Shown here in pieces: positions 23,496-38,374 of a stretch of 64,000 nt of DNA. Origin of the DNA: Amylostereum areolatum (lineage: Eukaryota; Basidiomycota; Agaricomycetes; Russulales; Stereaceae); NCBI GenBank assembly GCA_012932865.1, contig SAXG01000011.1, positions 992,001 to 1,056,000 of the forward strand, read 5' to 3'. How positions within the stretch are numbered: position 1 is the first letter of the stretch; every line of letters starts with the position of its first letter. The notes beneath the pieces were generated by a model, which saw only the letters and a program-made list of their open reading frames with translations, was not told where the DNA came from and did not search any database. The translations under genes were made by a program, and so were the position numbers.

Positions 23496-24753
23496 ATGCC
23501 ACACACCGTTTGGCTCGTAACAGGTTAGTCACTCAATCGCATCAACCCTGCTCTTTCATCTCTAACTCGTCTGTGGCGATTCAGGCGCATCGACCGGCCT
23601 CGGATTGGCCTTAGTTCTTCGCGCGCTTGCTCGCGGCGACTGCGTTATCGCAACCGCAAGAGACGTCGGTCGTTTCGACCCCATCTTGGTCAGCTTAACG
23701 GAGGCGGAGCGTAGTCGCATACATCCACTCAGGTTGGATGTGACGGCCCCTTTCGGAGAGATCGAGGAGGTCATGAAGAGAGCGGTCGAACGCTGGGGTC
23801 ATGTCGACGTATTGGTCAACAATGCAGGGGTAAACCTCGGTGTCGGTGTCAGCGAGGAGCTTGGGTGCGTTGTTCTGTAGTCGTGCGCACACTCGTCTGA
23901 TGTCGTCTCTTTTTAGCGCCGACCAAATGATGCGCGTTATGCAGACGAATTTCGCAGGCGTTATCAACGTAACAAACGCTTTGCTACCGTATATGCGTGG
24001 ACGAAAATCGGGCACGGTGGTCGTAGTAGGAAGCAGATCGGCGTATCGTAATGAGTTCCGGTGCGTCTCTCCATTAAGACCGTGTGTCAAACTGTCAGCA
24101 GGTGCTAACAGTATAATCAGGCCATCGGTGAGAAATCCCATCGTACCCCTCATTCCCAGACGTCCACTTCCATTCAACCTGAAATCTGAAACACATGTGT
24201 GCTAATGGCGTGTGTGCAGTTGCATATGCGGCGTCCAAAGCTGCTGTTCACTGTGAGTGTGCTCATTTCTATATGAATAGCCACCTAACTCGTTATGATC
24301 AGCTACGGTGAAACGTTGGCGGCAGAAGTGCGTCCGTGGAACATTCGCGTCACGATCCTCGTCCCCGGCACGTTCGATACCGCAATGAACATCCCGCCTA
24401 CTACGGGCAGGCCCATCACGGACTATGACGACATGCGCAAATCCATGGCACTCATGCTACAAATGCTCAAGGACAAGCCTCACAAAGGCGATCCTACCAA
24501 GGGTATGGATGTTGTTGTAGATCTGGTCCACGGAGAAGGTCGCGCCAAAGGAAAGGCCCACTGGCCATTATGGTTATTCCTAGGCGAGGACTCGGTTTCA
24601 GATGCGAAAGCTCGAGCAGCCAAGTTGCGAGAGACGGTCGAAGAGTGGGAATCAGCGGGCGTTGGTCTGGCAATCGAGAGTGCGACAAATGTGTGCGTTA
24701 TACTTTCCCTGTTCCGTATGCCGTTCGACTCATACCCGAGGATCACTAGATGA
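23496..24753 (+). CDS. Short-chain dehydrogenase/reductase (SDR)
   Basis: Rossmann-fold NAD(P)-dependent oxidoreductase of the classical SDR type. The first exon (23496-23523) encodes MPHTVWLVTG and the next begins ASTGLGLAL after a GT-AG intron, together giving the TGxxxGxG cofactor motif. NNAG follows at VLVNNAGVN, then the catalytic Ser in VVVGSRSAYRNE and the YxxxK pair in YAASKAAVH. A C-terminal extension contains DVVVDLVHGEGRA. Introns are short and lie at 23524-23584, 23865-23916 and two further sites before 24295. The frame stays open to TGA at 24751-24753, but the last few residues may be intron read-through, so the true C terminus is uncertain. The substrate is unknown. A broken tandem copy lies immediately upstream. 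Confidence 0.82.
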
Positions 24754-26330
24754 TACATGTAAACTCTTTACGTATCAGCGGCCCCGGCCGTTTCGAAGAA
24801 CCTCCCATTGCACGATGATCAGAGACCATTGTCCGTGAGAGATGTTCCATCGAGGTACCCCGCCATCCTTAACGAGCACTTCCTTTCTCTCTACGTTGGT
24901 CATGGCAGCTGCTGATGCTTTAAATATGGACGCCCATCAAGCCGCCGTTGTGACGGTATTGGACAAGGTATCCCGTCACACTAGAATGTCTTCTGCAGGA
25001 GGATCAGATGGTTCATCAAGCTCGCCCGTTCGTTCTCATCGTCGATACGCATTCTCTCTCATTCTCACCTCCTCGTTTTTGATCTTGCGCGACTCGGGTG
25101 GGTGTTGATATAGATATCTCGTACACAGGGCACGCGTCGCGGAAATCAAAACACTCAAGCCTCTGGATTGCATCAGGATCGGCGATGTCTCTACTCCAGC
25201 GCAAACTTATGATCAATTCTGAATACAGTTTGCAAACCGGATCCCTCGGAGACACTGCAAATTGCCCGACATGTTGCTGCTTGCTCACCGCACCTCAATG
25301 GCTTGGGCGTACCAGAGGCCCAGATCCGCACGAGTTCGATAATCATTATCGGCTTCGCGAAGAAGATAGAGTCGGGGAAAGACCCGTGAGATGTCAGAGG
25401 ATATCACCTTCCTATCGTATCACGGACCGAGGGACATCGATGACAACGTTTTGCGTATTCCCGGAACATGAGAGCATTCACTGTTCAGCAGTGGTGCTCT
25501 CAACCTCTAGCTTAAAAACTCAGGCCAACGAATTTTGAGCTAGCGAAGGTACCTGTTCTTCGAATTCCACAACGCAAATTCTGATAATTTATCAACACGA
25601 CCTCCGTCAGGTGATGCCCAGGAAGACTTTCCAGGTCAGGGCATGCAGTTTTTCTTTCATTATTCTCCCGGTGACATGTGTAGACTGACTGCTGTCTGTC
25701 AGGCTTCTTGTCAACATCTCGTTATGAATTCGACAATGGCTACTCGTCGATCGGCCTGTTTACGTCAATTAAAGTGACTGCGACCCACAACCCGGTGCTT
25801 TGGATCTGCGCGGTCAAGGAAATGCAGACCCTTGCTCAGTTGCTGTCGGTAGCCTTAGCGCGCCTCGACAATCACCCGGTGGCATATGTACAATTTCGGT
25901 CTGTGAAGGGCCGGATACCTTCTGCGCCTTGTTCGCACCTCCCAGGAACGCATTTTCCCTTACTGTTAGGCCTATAAGCAACGGCGGAGCTCATTGGACC
26001 CCTTTTCTTTCCTTTTCTAGTTCCTGCATAGTGCAATGCAATCGAAGTCAAGAGATCCCATCAACGCCATCACTGGGTTGGTTTTTACATCACTTATCTT
26101 CGCGTACGACATACTAATCTAATTAGCTCGATGGATGCGAGCGTGCGTTAGAACGTCCCTTATAACCACCCGGTTGTATACTCCGTCCGTCCGCTTGCCC
26201 TCTTCTCGCGCTGTCGAGGGGATTGCTGTCCGACGCATTTCCCATTTCTCCGCCGACGGTCGGCGACGTACGCCCATCACTCTTAAAAGGCCCCATTCCT
26301 GTTGGTACAACGTGACAACTTTCGACCCTC
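24754..26330. other. Region with unidentified, probably relic, coding fragments
   Basis: Several short frames (24842-25108, 25098-25538, 25708-25977) read like protein in pieces. One frame contains DITFLSYHGPRDIDDNVLRI and another RYEFDNGYSSIGLF. They switch frame and contain stops, and I could not assign a family. This may be a decayed enzyme gene on the plus strand. No motif supports a firm call. Confidence 0.3.
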
Positions 26331-28425
26331 ATGACGCTGGAAGTCCCACAAACACTCAAAGAGCTCGACGCGCTTCAGGCGACGATAAACAGGGCCTTGG
26401 ATGCCGTGCGCGACGAACTCAAACGGCATGAGCTTCCAGAACTGTCAAACTTCGTCTCGGAGCGACACCCTTTGGACGAGGCTACATTCGTGTGCCCACC
26501 ACGTCTGTACGAGGCGAGAAGGCTTGCATTGGGTGCGTGCTTCTCTACAACGTCATGGCGATCACGGACACTGATCTGCGCCCATGTCCGTGTCCGTCTT
26601 CAGCTACCCTCGTGCGTTCCCTCTCCGATCGTGCTTCGCCGTGAGAGTCTGATGTACTGTGGTTCTGTGCAGGGCCAGCTGAAGCACCTCCTCCAACGTC
26701 CGTACGAGAAGGTCGTCGAGCAATCGTGCGCCGTGTATGACACCGCGTGTCTCGACATTCTCGTCAAGACCGGACTCTTCGACAGACTGGCGGATGACAC
26801 GACTGCCACCTGAGGGTCCTGCACACACGACAGCTCCAGGAGGAATTCGATATGGATGCGGTGAAGTTGGCGGTGGTCATGCGTTATCTCTCATCACAGG
26901 GCTGGTTGCACGAGACGCAGGAAGGCATGTTCGCACTCACACGACCCTGCTCTGGAACTCAAGAAGGGCAACAACGGCCGCAAGTGGATAATGTATGTTT
27001 CGCACGCGTGTTACGTTGGAGTGCCTGTGCTGACGATGGCCTTCTTCGCTGTGCTTTCTGCTCGTCGTTTGGATACCTACGCGATATGCAGGACTCCCGG
27101 AAAGCCTGCGGTCGCTCAGGCGCTGATGCCCCAACTGACGCATACAGAATGGAGGTACTCAAGAAAACCCGATCAGACCGCGTTTCAAATCGCGAACGGG
27201 ACTACTCTGACCTTGTTTGAATGGATGAAACAGCGTCCGGAGGAGCTTACACAGTGGGCAAGCTCCGTACAGGTGCGTGTTTGGGGTCTTGTATGTGTGG
27301 CGCCCCAGCTCATTACGGCGATGACGATAACAGAGTTTAGGGGATGCATACCACTCCGCCATCGTTAATGACTTCCCGTGGCGCGATTGGGACTCTCGCA
27401 CGTTCATCGACTGTGGAGGAGGACAAGGCAACCTTTCGATATCGCTTTCCGAAATGTAAGCGATCGGTCTTGGCTGCTCGTCCAGAAGTCAATGATGCTG
27501 AATCTGGCGCGGTCGGATTGTTTAGACTCCCGAACAGCCGCTTTATCGTGCAGGATCTGCCGGAGGTCATGCCCATAGCTAGGGCTAATATTGGACGTCG
27601 GGCCCCAGAGGCAGCGGAGTCGGCGCGGATCTCTACGGAGCCTGTTAATTTCTTCGATGCGCAACCATGCTTCGGGGAGGACTACGTCTATCTACTGCGC
27701 TACATACTGTGCGTAGATATCACATTGACCTTGGCTTGGAATGGTTTGGGCTGATTTTGGTGTTGCGTTGGCAGGCATGACTGGCCAGGACCATGCATGC
27801 GTAGGTCCTTCTCGCGTGAAATTGTGGTATTGATGGCGCTGATGTTCATGTTTCTATAGATTACGATTTTGAAGAACATCACATCGGTCGCTGCCACCAT
27901 CTGTGCGTATATCTTCTCTTCATTATTCTATGTCAAGCTCATGTTGTACCATTTCTCTAGGCCCGTTTGGTCATACTCGAAGTGGTATCGTCGCCCAACA
28001 CCGTTTCTGCGGCGCCAGGAATGGACGAGGCGGTCACGCTCGACGATCTCGTCGACGCGAAACAGCATCCGTCCGATCACTGCGCCGCCCTATATCCCGA
28101 CTAAATTTTGGAGCGCACGCGAAGATGTCGCTTGCGCTTGGGGTGCATATGATGGGCGTGTTCAATGCGCAGGAGCGATCGACGGTGCGTCTATGCGGAT
28201 TTTTCATGTTTAACAAATGCCTGAACACGGCGATGTGGGCAGGCTGAGTGGAAGAACCTGATCACACAAGCCGGCCTGCGGATCGTCCACATCCACACCC
28301 TGCGTGGCATGGTCTCCGCCATCGAATGCGCGCCGAATGTCCCCGACTGCTCCCGTCGTAAATGGCAAACACGGTACCAACGGGTTTGCAGCTCACTAAG
28401 AGTACCTATCCGCCCAAGCGAGTAG
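26331..28425 (+). pseudogene. SAM-dependent O-methyltransferase, broken by several frameshifts
   Basis: The gene belongs to the agaricomycete O-methyltransferase group with an N-terminal winged-helix dimerisation domain and a C-terminal class I methyltransferase domain. It starts at MTLEVPQTLKELDAL (ATG 26331). Recognisable blocks in order are QLKHLLQRPYEKVVEQS, QLQEEFDMDAVKL, the segment after GRKWI, the SAM loop DCGGGQGNLS, FIVQDLPEV, the catalytic-base region HDWPG, and MSLALGVHMMGVFNAQERS. It ends at TAG 28423-28425. Between blocks the frame changes at about 26800, 26950, 28060 and 28090 in ways no intron explains. In an intact gene the product would methylate phenolic hydroxyls. Four lesions suggest a pseudogene, though sequence errors could contribute. 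Confidence 0.72.
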
Positions 28426-28773
28426 AGATAATTTATTTAGTTCATGTACGTTTTGTATCGACGAAATCACATCCTTCACCTGCTTTCTGTGGCTACCAAA
28501 CACCATGTGTACTTACATTATGGATGGACCATGATGCATGAATACTACCCCCAAGTTGCCCACCTTAGAATTGTACTTGTGCTGGGTTTCCTAGTCATAA
28601 CTCGGAAGTAATAAGTCCTGTCAGGTAACGATGATGGTGGAAGAGGGTCTTGTGCCACGTGACCGAGCGCGACATTTTCGCGTTCGTCGGTTTTCGACTC
28701 TTCCGAATCACGACCCGCGTCCTCTCGTCCTCCAAACCTGCGAAGATTTCAACATATACCATCGGAAAACGCC
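28426..28773. other. Intergenic region upstream of the Nop4-like gene
   Basis: No gene seen; presumed terminator of the O-methyltransferase and promoter of the next gene. Confidence 0.35.
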
Positions 28774-31700
28774 ATGGCATCTCTAGGAAAACGCAAAGAG
28801 CGGGATGAAGTATCCGAAACCTATGGGTGCGCGTCATCCTACGTTCTTCCCTGCTCTCCCTCATTCGTCTCTTTCTCAGTTCAACGATCTTCGTTTCCAA
28901 CCTACCATATACTGCGACCTCAACAGACCTCCAAACCCTCTTCTCCGACATTGCACCCGTGCGAACTGCTTTCGTAGTTTGCGAACCAGGCACAGGTGTC
29001 TCGAAAGGCGTCGGCTACGTCTCATTCGCCATTCGCGAGGATGCGCAGAGCGCGATGGAGGATATAGAAAAGAAAGGAATGGCACTGAACGGGAGGAACC
29101 TTCGGGTGAGCTGGGCAAAGAGCAAGGTCAGTATATGCGTCCTCGGAACCCATTACACGATGCTGATTCTAATGGGATGCGGTGTAGCTGACGAGGGAAA
29201 AGGAGGGGGCGGATAAGCCCATCCGGTCCACCGAGCACCAGGATAAAAAACCCCGTCTCAAAACTCAAACACCTGCCGTGCCCAGCGACCCCCTCGCTGT
29301 TCGCACCGTCATCGTCTCTGGCCTTCCCACTGGCATCGACTCTAAAACTCTTTGGAAGAAATTTCGCAAACAGAACGGGGCTAAAGAAGTCGAATGGCCT
29401 GTCCCTCTCGCGGGCGGCGGCGAAGATCCAGCCACCGGTTCGTTTCTACCCCTCTGCATATTAGGATAGCTAACCTCATAATCTTCATCTCAGCCAACAT
29501 CCTCTTCACTACGCCCGCAAAAGCCTCGGAGGCCGTCTCTAAACTCCACGCGCACGTCTTCAAAGGCGCCCTCCTCTCTGTCACCCTCAAAAAACGACTC
29601 GAAATCGTCGCCAAGGCCCCTCGCCCTGGCAAATCTTCATCCACACCTACATCTACTTCTGCCCCCTCAACCAACGCAGCTCCCACGCCTAGTCGTGCTA
29701 GTCGCCTTATCGTGCGCAACTTGCCTTTCGACATAACAGAGCAAGATCTCCGCGCGCTCTTCCTGCCCTATGGTATCATCCACTCTATACACATTCCACT
29801 CGCACCCGTTCCCGACCCCGTCCCAAAAGACGAGGACGGGGATGTGAAGATGGAGGACGACGAGAAGAAGGCAGTGCCTCAACCCAGGGGCAAGGGATTT
29901 GCGTTCGTGTGGATGTGGACCAAAAAGGAGGCAGAGAAGGCGATGGAGGGATGTAATGGCGTCAAAGTCCGGGCAGGCTTTGCAGAGGGCCTGGTCAAGG
30001 ACAAACAGAAGCGGAAGAAAGCGAAAAGGGAGGAGAAGAAAGCGAAAGAAAAGGCGGACGGTGGAGGAGGTGATGAGGACGACGAGGAAAAGGAAGAAGG
30101 GGAGAGGGTGATTGCAGTGGATTGGGCGCTGAGCAAAGATAAATGGGAGGTGGAGAAGCAAAGGATGGTGGACGCCGAAGAGGAGGAAGATACTTCCGAG
30201 AGCCAGTCCAGCGATGAAGAGGATGAATCCAGTGCGCTGGGCTTGCACGAAGGCGACGAGGATGACAGTGACGAGCATAGTGAGGACGACGACGACGACC
30301 GGAGCGACATCGAAGAGCGGACGAAACCCCAACTTCCACCTCCAGAGACCGGGACAACGCTTTTTATTCGAAACATTCCCTTTGAAGCTACCGAAGACGA
30401 GCTCCGCACCCTGTCGGTCCCTTCTTACTCTACAGCCGCCATGATACTGACCATGGTCTCCACTACGCAGTTTTCCGTTCTTTTGGGCCCTTTACGCTAT
30501 GCCCGCATTACCATGGACCATGCAACAGGCCGCTCCAGGGGCACAGGCTTCGCTTGCTTCTGGAATAAATCCGACGCGGACAAGGCCGTTGAGCAGAGCG
30601 ATATCTTGCGCGCCGACACCATTGGATCTGCCGAGACTGTGCGTTTTCATTTCTGCTCTTTCCCTCATCGATCCTGACGCGTTGAAATAGCCGAAGAAAA
30701 ATCCGTTTACGATGCCGTCTATCCTTACCCCGGATCCATCCGCGCTGTCCGCACAGAGCCTTGTTCTTCATGGCCGCACGCTCGATGTTGTGCGTGCCGT
30801 CACGCGTGACTGAGGCGGGTCGGTTGAAAGACGAGGGCGAGAAGGCAAGGGAGAAGGCGGACAAGCGAAACATGTATCTTCTGCGCGAGGGCGGTCAGTC
30901 TCCTTTTCCTTCCTCTTGTATTTCCAAAACGAAAACGTTAATCATCATCAATCGATGGTGCATACAGTGATCCTTCCCAACACGCCTGCAGCACAAAACT
31001 TGCCCCTGGTCGAACTTGAAAAGCGCAGTAACTCGTTCAACGCGCGGAGAACGTTGCTCAAGTCAAATCCTTCGTTGTATGTGTCCAAGACGCGTCTCAG
31101 TATCCGCCAGATTCCACTCTTCGTCTCTGAGGGCATGATCCGCCGGCTCGCTCTGCACGCTGTGCGCGCGTTCGAGGAGGACGTCAAGGCTGGCCGTAGG
31201 GCACCCCTCACTGCGGACGAACTTGCCGTTCCCGAGGAGGTCCAAGAGGACGGGGTGAAGAAGGCCATGTCGCAGAAGGACAAGGATAAGGACAAGAAGA
31301 AAGGCCGAGTGAAGCAGGCGAAGATCATAAGGCAACAATCTCGGGTGGACGCGCGCACCGGATTGGGACGAAGCAGGGGCTACGGATTCTTGGAGATGCG
31401 GACGCACGCCGACTCGTTACGCGTTCTGCGGTGGGCAAACAACAATCCGAAGGTTGGCACAATGTGGGGACTGTGGGAGAAGGAGGTGGCAGAGGCAGAC
31501 AGGAAGGCCAAAGCGAAGAAGGGAGAGACAGAAAAGGACGACAAGAAGGACAAGTTGAAGAAAGCGGAGGGCGACGAAGTAGAGAGGAAGGCGGACCCGA
31601 GTAAAGGCGCGCTCATCGTGGAGTTCTCTATCGAAAACGTGCAGGTGGTCCAGAGGCGTGCGACGAAAGAGCGCGTCGCGCGAACCAAGGTGCGCTCACC

Positions 31701-31979
31701 CTTGATAGACTGCGCATCATTACTTATGCGGTGACATACTGCCGTGTGCAGAAAGATGAAGGGGATTCCAAGCGACCGCGGGAAAAACTGGCCCTGCCTA
31801 AGCGAGAACAGAGTGTCGAGGCGGGCCCCGAGAGAAAGAAGCGACGGGTGCAAGTCAAGGAGGAGGGCGCCGAGGAGGAGGCGAAGGGTGAGCAGGGCAA
31901 GGGTAAGGATGGCAGGGGCGGATTGGGTGCGTTGATAGGACGTAAGAGACGAGAGAAGAAGGGCAAGAGCGCACGGTGA
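28774..31979 (+). CDS. Nop4/RBM28-like nucleolar RNA-binding protein, ribosome assembly
   Basis: A long multi-RRM protein matching yeast Nop4 and human RBM28, which act in the nucleolus in 60S subunit maturation. Starts at MASLGKRKERDE (ATG 28774). RRM1 holds TIFVSNLPYTAT and SKGVGYVSF. A second divergent RRM starts at VRTVIVSGLP. RRM3 has RLIVRNLPFDITEQDL and KGFAFVWM. An acidic Glu/Asp/Ser tract of the kind seen in nucleolar proteins follows, then RRM4 (TTLFIRNIPFEATEDEL, GTGFACFW). A conserved block contains DKRNMYLLREG and a lysine-rich tail ends at 31977-31979. Two one-base insertions appear to break the frame: near 30490 (after FRSFGP, before LRYARIT) and near 30811 (between AVTRD and EAGRLKDEG). 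Because the gene is essential in yeast, assembly error is more likely than inactivation. Confidence 0.88.
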
Positions 31980-35268
<3,289 letters not shown>

Positions 35269-36302
35269 GTGGCATAAGTGGCGTAGAAAGTCGTGAGGTT
35301 GCGTCGACGCTATTTGGAGCTAGGCCGAAGAAAGATTACACCGTCGGAAGAAATGCGACGCCATGCTATCCCATTGTATCTATTATGTACTGGAAGCGCC
35401 ATCCGAATCCTTCCAATGTAACATTGTTTGGCCAAAGAGGTTGGAGGAAGCAGCCGATGCTTAGTAGTCAGAGGAGAGAAGTATGCCCTCCCGTTGGGCA
35501 CGGTTGGGGTCTGTTGGACAGCACAAATCGCACTGCGGCGCTGTCCTTCCGCCGAGTCTTGCTGGCCCGGTTTTCGCAGTTCGGCACTTGCCGAAGCACT
35601 GCAGATTTAGATTTAGGTTGCGGTAACAGTAGGACTGTCCAGTGTCCACAACACCGAGCGATATTTTACAACACTCTTGCCGAGATAGGCGCCATTGACG
35701 GGCATAGCGTGAAGGCGGTCGGCGGCGACGACGGCGGCGCAAGTGACGAACGGCAACAACTTCCTTTGATAGATCGTCCGTGGCAGACATGTTCGCAGTG
35801 TCGTGGCCCGTGGGTGCGTGACGTAACATAAAGCAAGTCTGCGCACATTTGGTCTCCTGCTAGGGCAGATGGGTATGGGAGATTGACGTTTTGGCGCAGG
35901 TGACGACAGATTGCATTGACCCTTTTGCCCGAGCCTCGAGGCGCTCCGAAGTTCGAAGTCTCGAACGAGCCGAACGGAAAGATTGTCGGCGTGGCTCACC
36001 GTGACTTTTCGGAAGTCGAGTGATCGATGACCATGCGAGCTTCCCCAGAAATTAGCCGACGTATATACATAAGACGATCTCCATCGTATCGCGAATCCCG
36101 GTCTTAGCCCTTCACCGTCACCGTTCCGTCACTATTGGCGCCAAGATCGGTCACCCTGCCAGCTGGATTCGCCGTGCATATATATCCCTCGGTGCGTCCT
36201 GCGCGTATTTTACCTTCGGCTTTCTCCAATTCAACCTGTGGATTGTCCTCCCCGACTACCAGCAGGCCACTTTATCCATCCGTGTGTCCTTCACAAGTTG
36301 TC
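35269..36302. other. Intergenic region
   Basis: No gene recognised. Opposing reading frames of about 60-150 codons at 35.4-36.0 kb overlap each other and lack motifs. A short tandem GGCATAAGT sequence follows the GMC stop. Confidence 0.35.
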
Positions 36303-38034
36303 ATGGACATTGGATCAATGTGCGTTCTTGTCTCGTCTCGACGTGCAGCGATATATGCTAATTGGGGTTCAGATTCGGACCCCTCGTTATCGGCGCGCTG
36401 CTGAACCTGATCCTCTACGGGTTCATGTTCATGCAATGTTATATCTATGTCACGACATACCAGACGTGAGAGGTATTGTTCTTCTAGTCAGCAGCTTCCT
36501 GACGCCATTCAGTGACTCCCTATGGCTGAAAGCGTTTGTATGCCATTCTTCCGCTTCCTACCTTGTGCCGGCCAGTGACCTTGACTTAGGTTCTGTACTT
36601 ATTCATCGCTGACACCGTCGACACCGCGTTCACCGCGGCCATTATCTACGACTACCTCGTCACCCACTTCGGAGAGTTGAATTATTTGGCTCGCGCGACT
36701 TGGAGTACGTCGTCCCCATGTCAAATCGTCTACCCACATTTTGATCGCGCTACTCGTTCCAGTCTTCTGCACAGGTGCGCGTTTCATTTCCACAACGAAA
36801 TCACACGAAGAAACTGACAGCGAATCCTCCAAGATCCTGCACTGACAGTGGGTTCCATCGCGTTGATGGCATGCATCCGAGTCGGCTGATTAACAAGGTG
36901 GTGACAGGGCATTATCTCCTGCTCCGTGCAATTGTTCTTTGCCTACAGAGTCAAGCGCCTAACGGGTTACTCTTGGGCAGCTCTACTTATATGCTGTCTC
37001 GCCATTTCCTCATGCTGTATGTCGCGGTTCGCACGACCGTACGTTATTCGGTATGCTCATCTCGATTTGATATAGGTGGCGCGCTAGGGTCGGCCATCGC
37101 GGTCAACTGGTGGCATGAGTTTTCTCAGTTCCAAGAATTCAAAGTTGTCGTCATTATCTGGCTGGTGTGCGCTGTGACCGCGGACATTGTGATCACATCT
37201 ATCCTGGTGACATATCTGGTGCGTTCCATACACTACATCCTCATTAGGGACATCTGGCGGCTGAAGTTGTAATTCACTTGTGTTAGAGGCAAAAGCGATC
37301 GGGCTACGGCGCCGCCGACGATATTATCGACCGTATTGTGCGAAGTAAGCAGCGTTTTGCATGATAGTTTCGACTCGAGCTCATTTTGTGGTTAGTGACG
37401 GTTCAAACTGGCCTGATCACGGCAGTCGTTGCCCTCATCGATGTCATTCTATTCCTTGCTAGTGTAAGTCACCTTGTCTACGCCATTCTCACCAGTCTCA
37501 CGAACACTGCTACGCAGACATCCAGCATGTACGTGCCGGCACGCCTTGCGTCAAGGAGTCTCTTATCTGAGCTGTATATTTCTAGGCATATTCTTTTCAA
37601 CTTTCCGCTGTCAAAACTGTACACAAACAGTTTAATGTCGAACTTGAACGCTCGTGGTGGTTGGGAGAGGGGATCCTCTCGGTCGAGGAGTGCGACTGCC
37701 CCCGAATCGCGCAACCGTCCATCCGTAACCATCAATCGTCACATATCTGTACGTGCACTGGCCAGTAGACGTAGCATTGCTGCATATTCATCCATTCTTC
37801 AGCAGCCAAATCAGGTGCGCTTCAGCAAGGACGGTGCTTCAGTATGTCTCTCGCGACCCTTCTCTGTCCGTATCTTGACTTACTCTGCCGTATTTCCCGC
37901 AGGATGATCCACGCTATGGTGAGCCGTATGCAGGTGATGTACAGATGGACGTAATGCGAGGGTCTGGTTTCGACGAGATGCATCACCATCCTGGCGTAGG
38001 AGATTCCTACAAACGGGGCGACTTTGTGATTTGA
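36303..38034 (+). CDS. DUF6534-type multi-pass membrane protein
   Basis: Agaricomycete-specific membrane protein of unknown function. A 17-nt first exon (36303-36319, MDIGS plus a split codon) joins the second exon at 36373, giving FGPLVIGALLNLILYG, the usual start of this family. Further segments read VLYLFIADTVDTAF, TGYSWAALL, FKVVVIIWLVCAVTADIV and TVQTGLITAVVALIDVILF, about seven membrane spans in all. The family signature is the run FNFPLSKLYTNSLMSNLNAR just after the last span, followed by a cytosolic, Ser/Arg-rich tail. It stops at TGA 38032-38034. The DUF6534 domain covers the second half. These proteins resemble seven-helix receptors in topology only; role unknown. No lesion noticed. 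Confidence 0.78.
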
Positions 38035-38374
38035 TTTCTCCTCGTTTCCTCACTCGCTACGCTCGTTTGTAATCACATCGCTTTGATTTGAGAACCCTCT
38101 CAATACCTGTACATAGTGACTTTAAACCAACTGAGCGTACTTGTGCGATGAGCCAGGAGGAGCCTCCTTACGGCATCTTCCGAACCGACACAGACGAGAC
38201 TCAGAGGCACCCTTTCCACTGGCACCTCTTCCCCCTTACAGCATCCGCTTCTTCAGCTTCAGTTGCTTCAGCCCTGTCCTCTCAGCCCACGGTGTCTCGG
38301 AACTTTACGAGAAAGGGACATCTGCTTCCTGTGCATAGGCCGATGTGCGCTTTTCACGGACTCATCTCAATTGA

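Noticed and set aside
29667..30409. Minus-strand frames rich in Leu or Ser
   Set aside because: They mirror the acidic GAG/GAC-rich tract of the Nop4-like gene and have no motif of their own.
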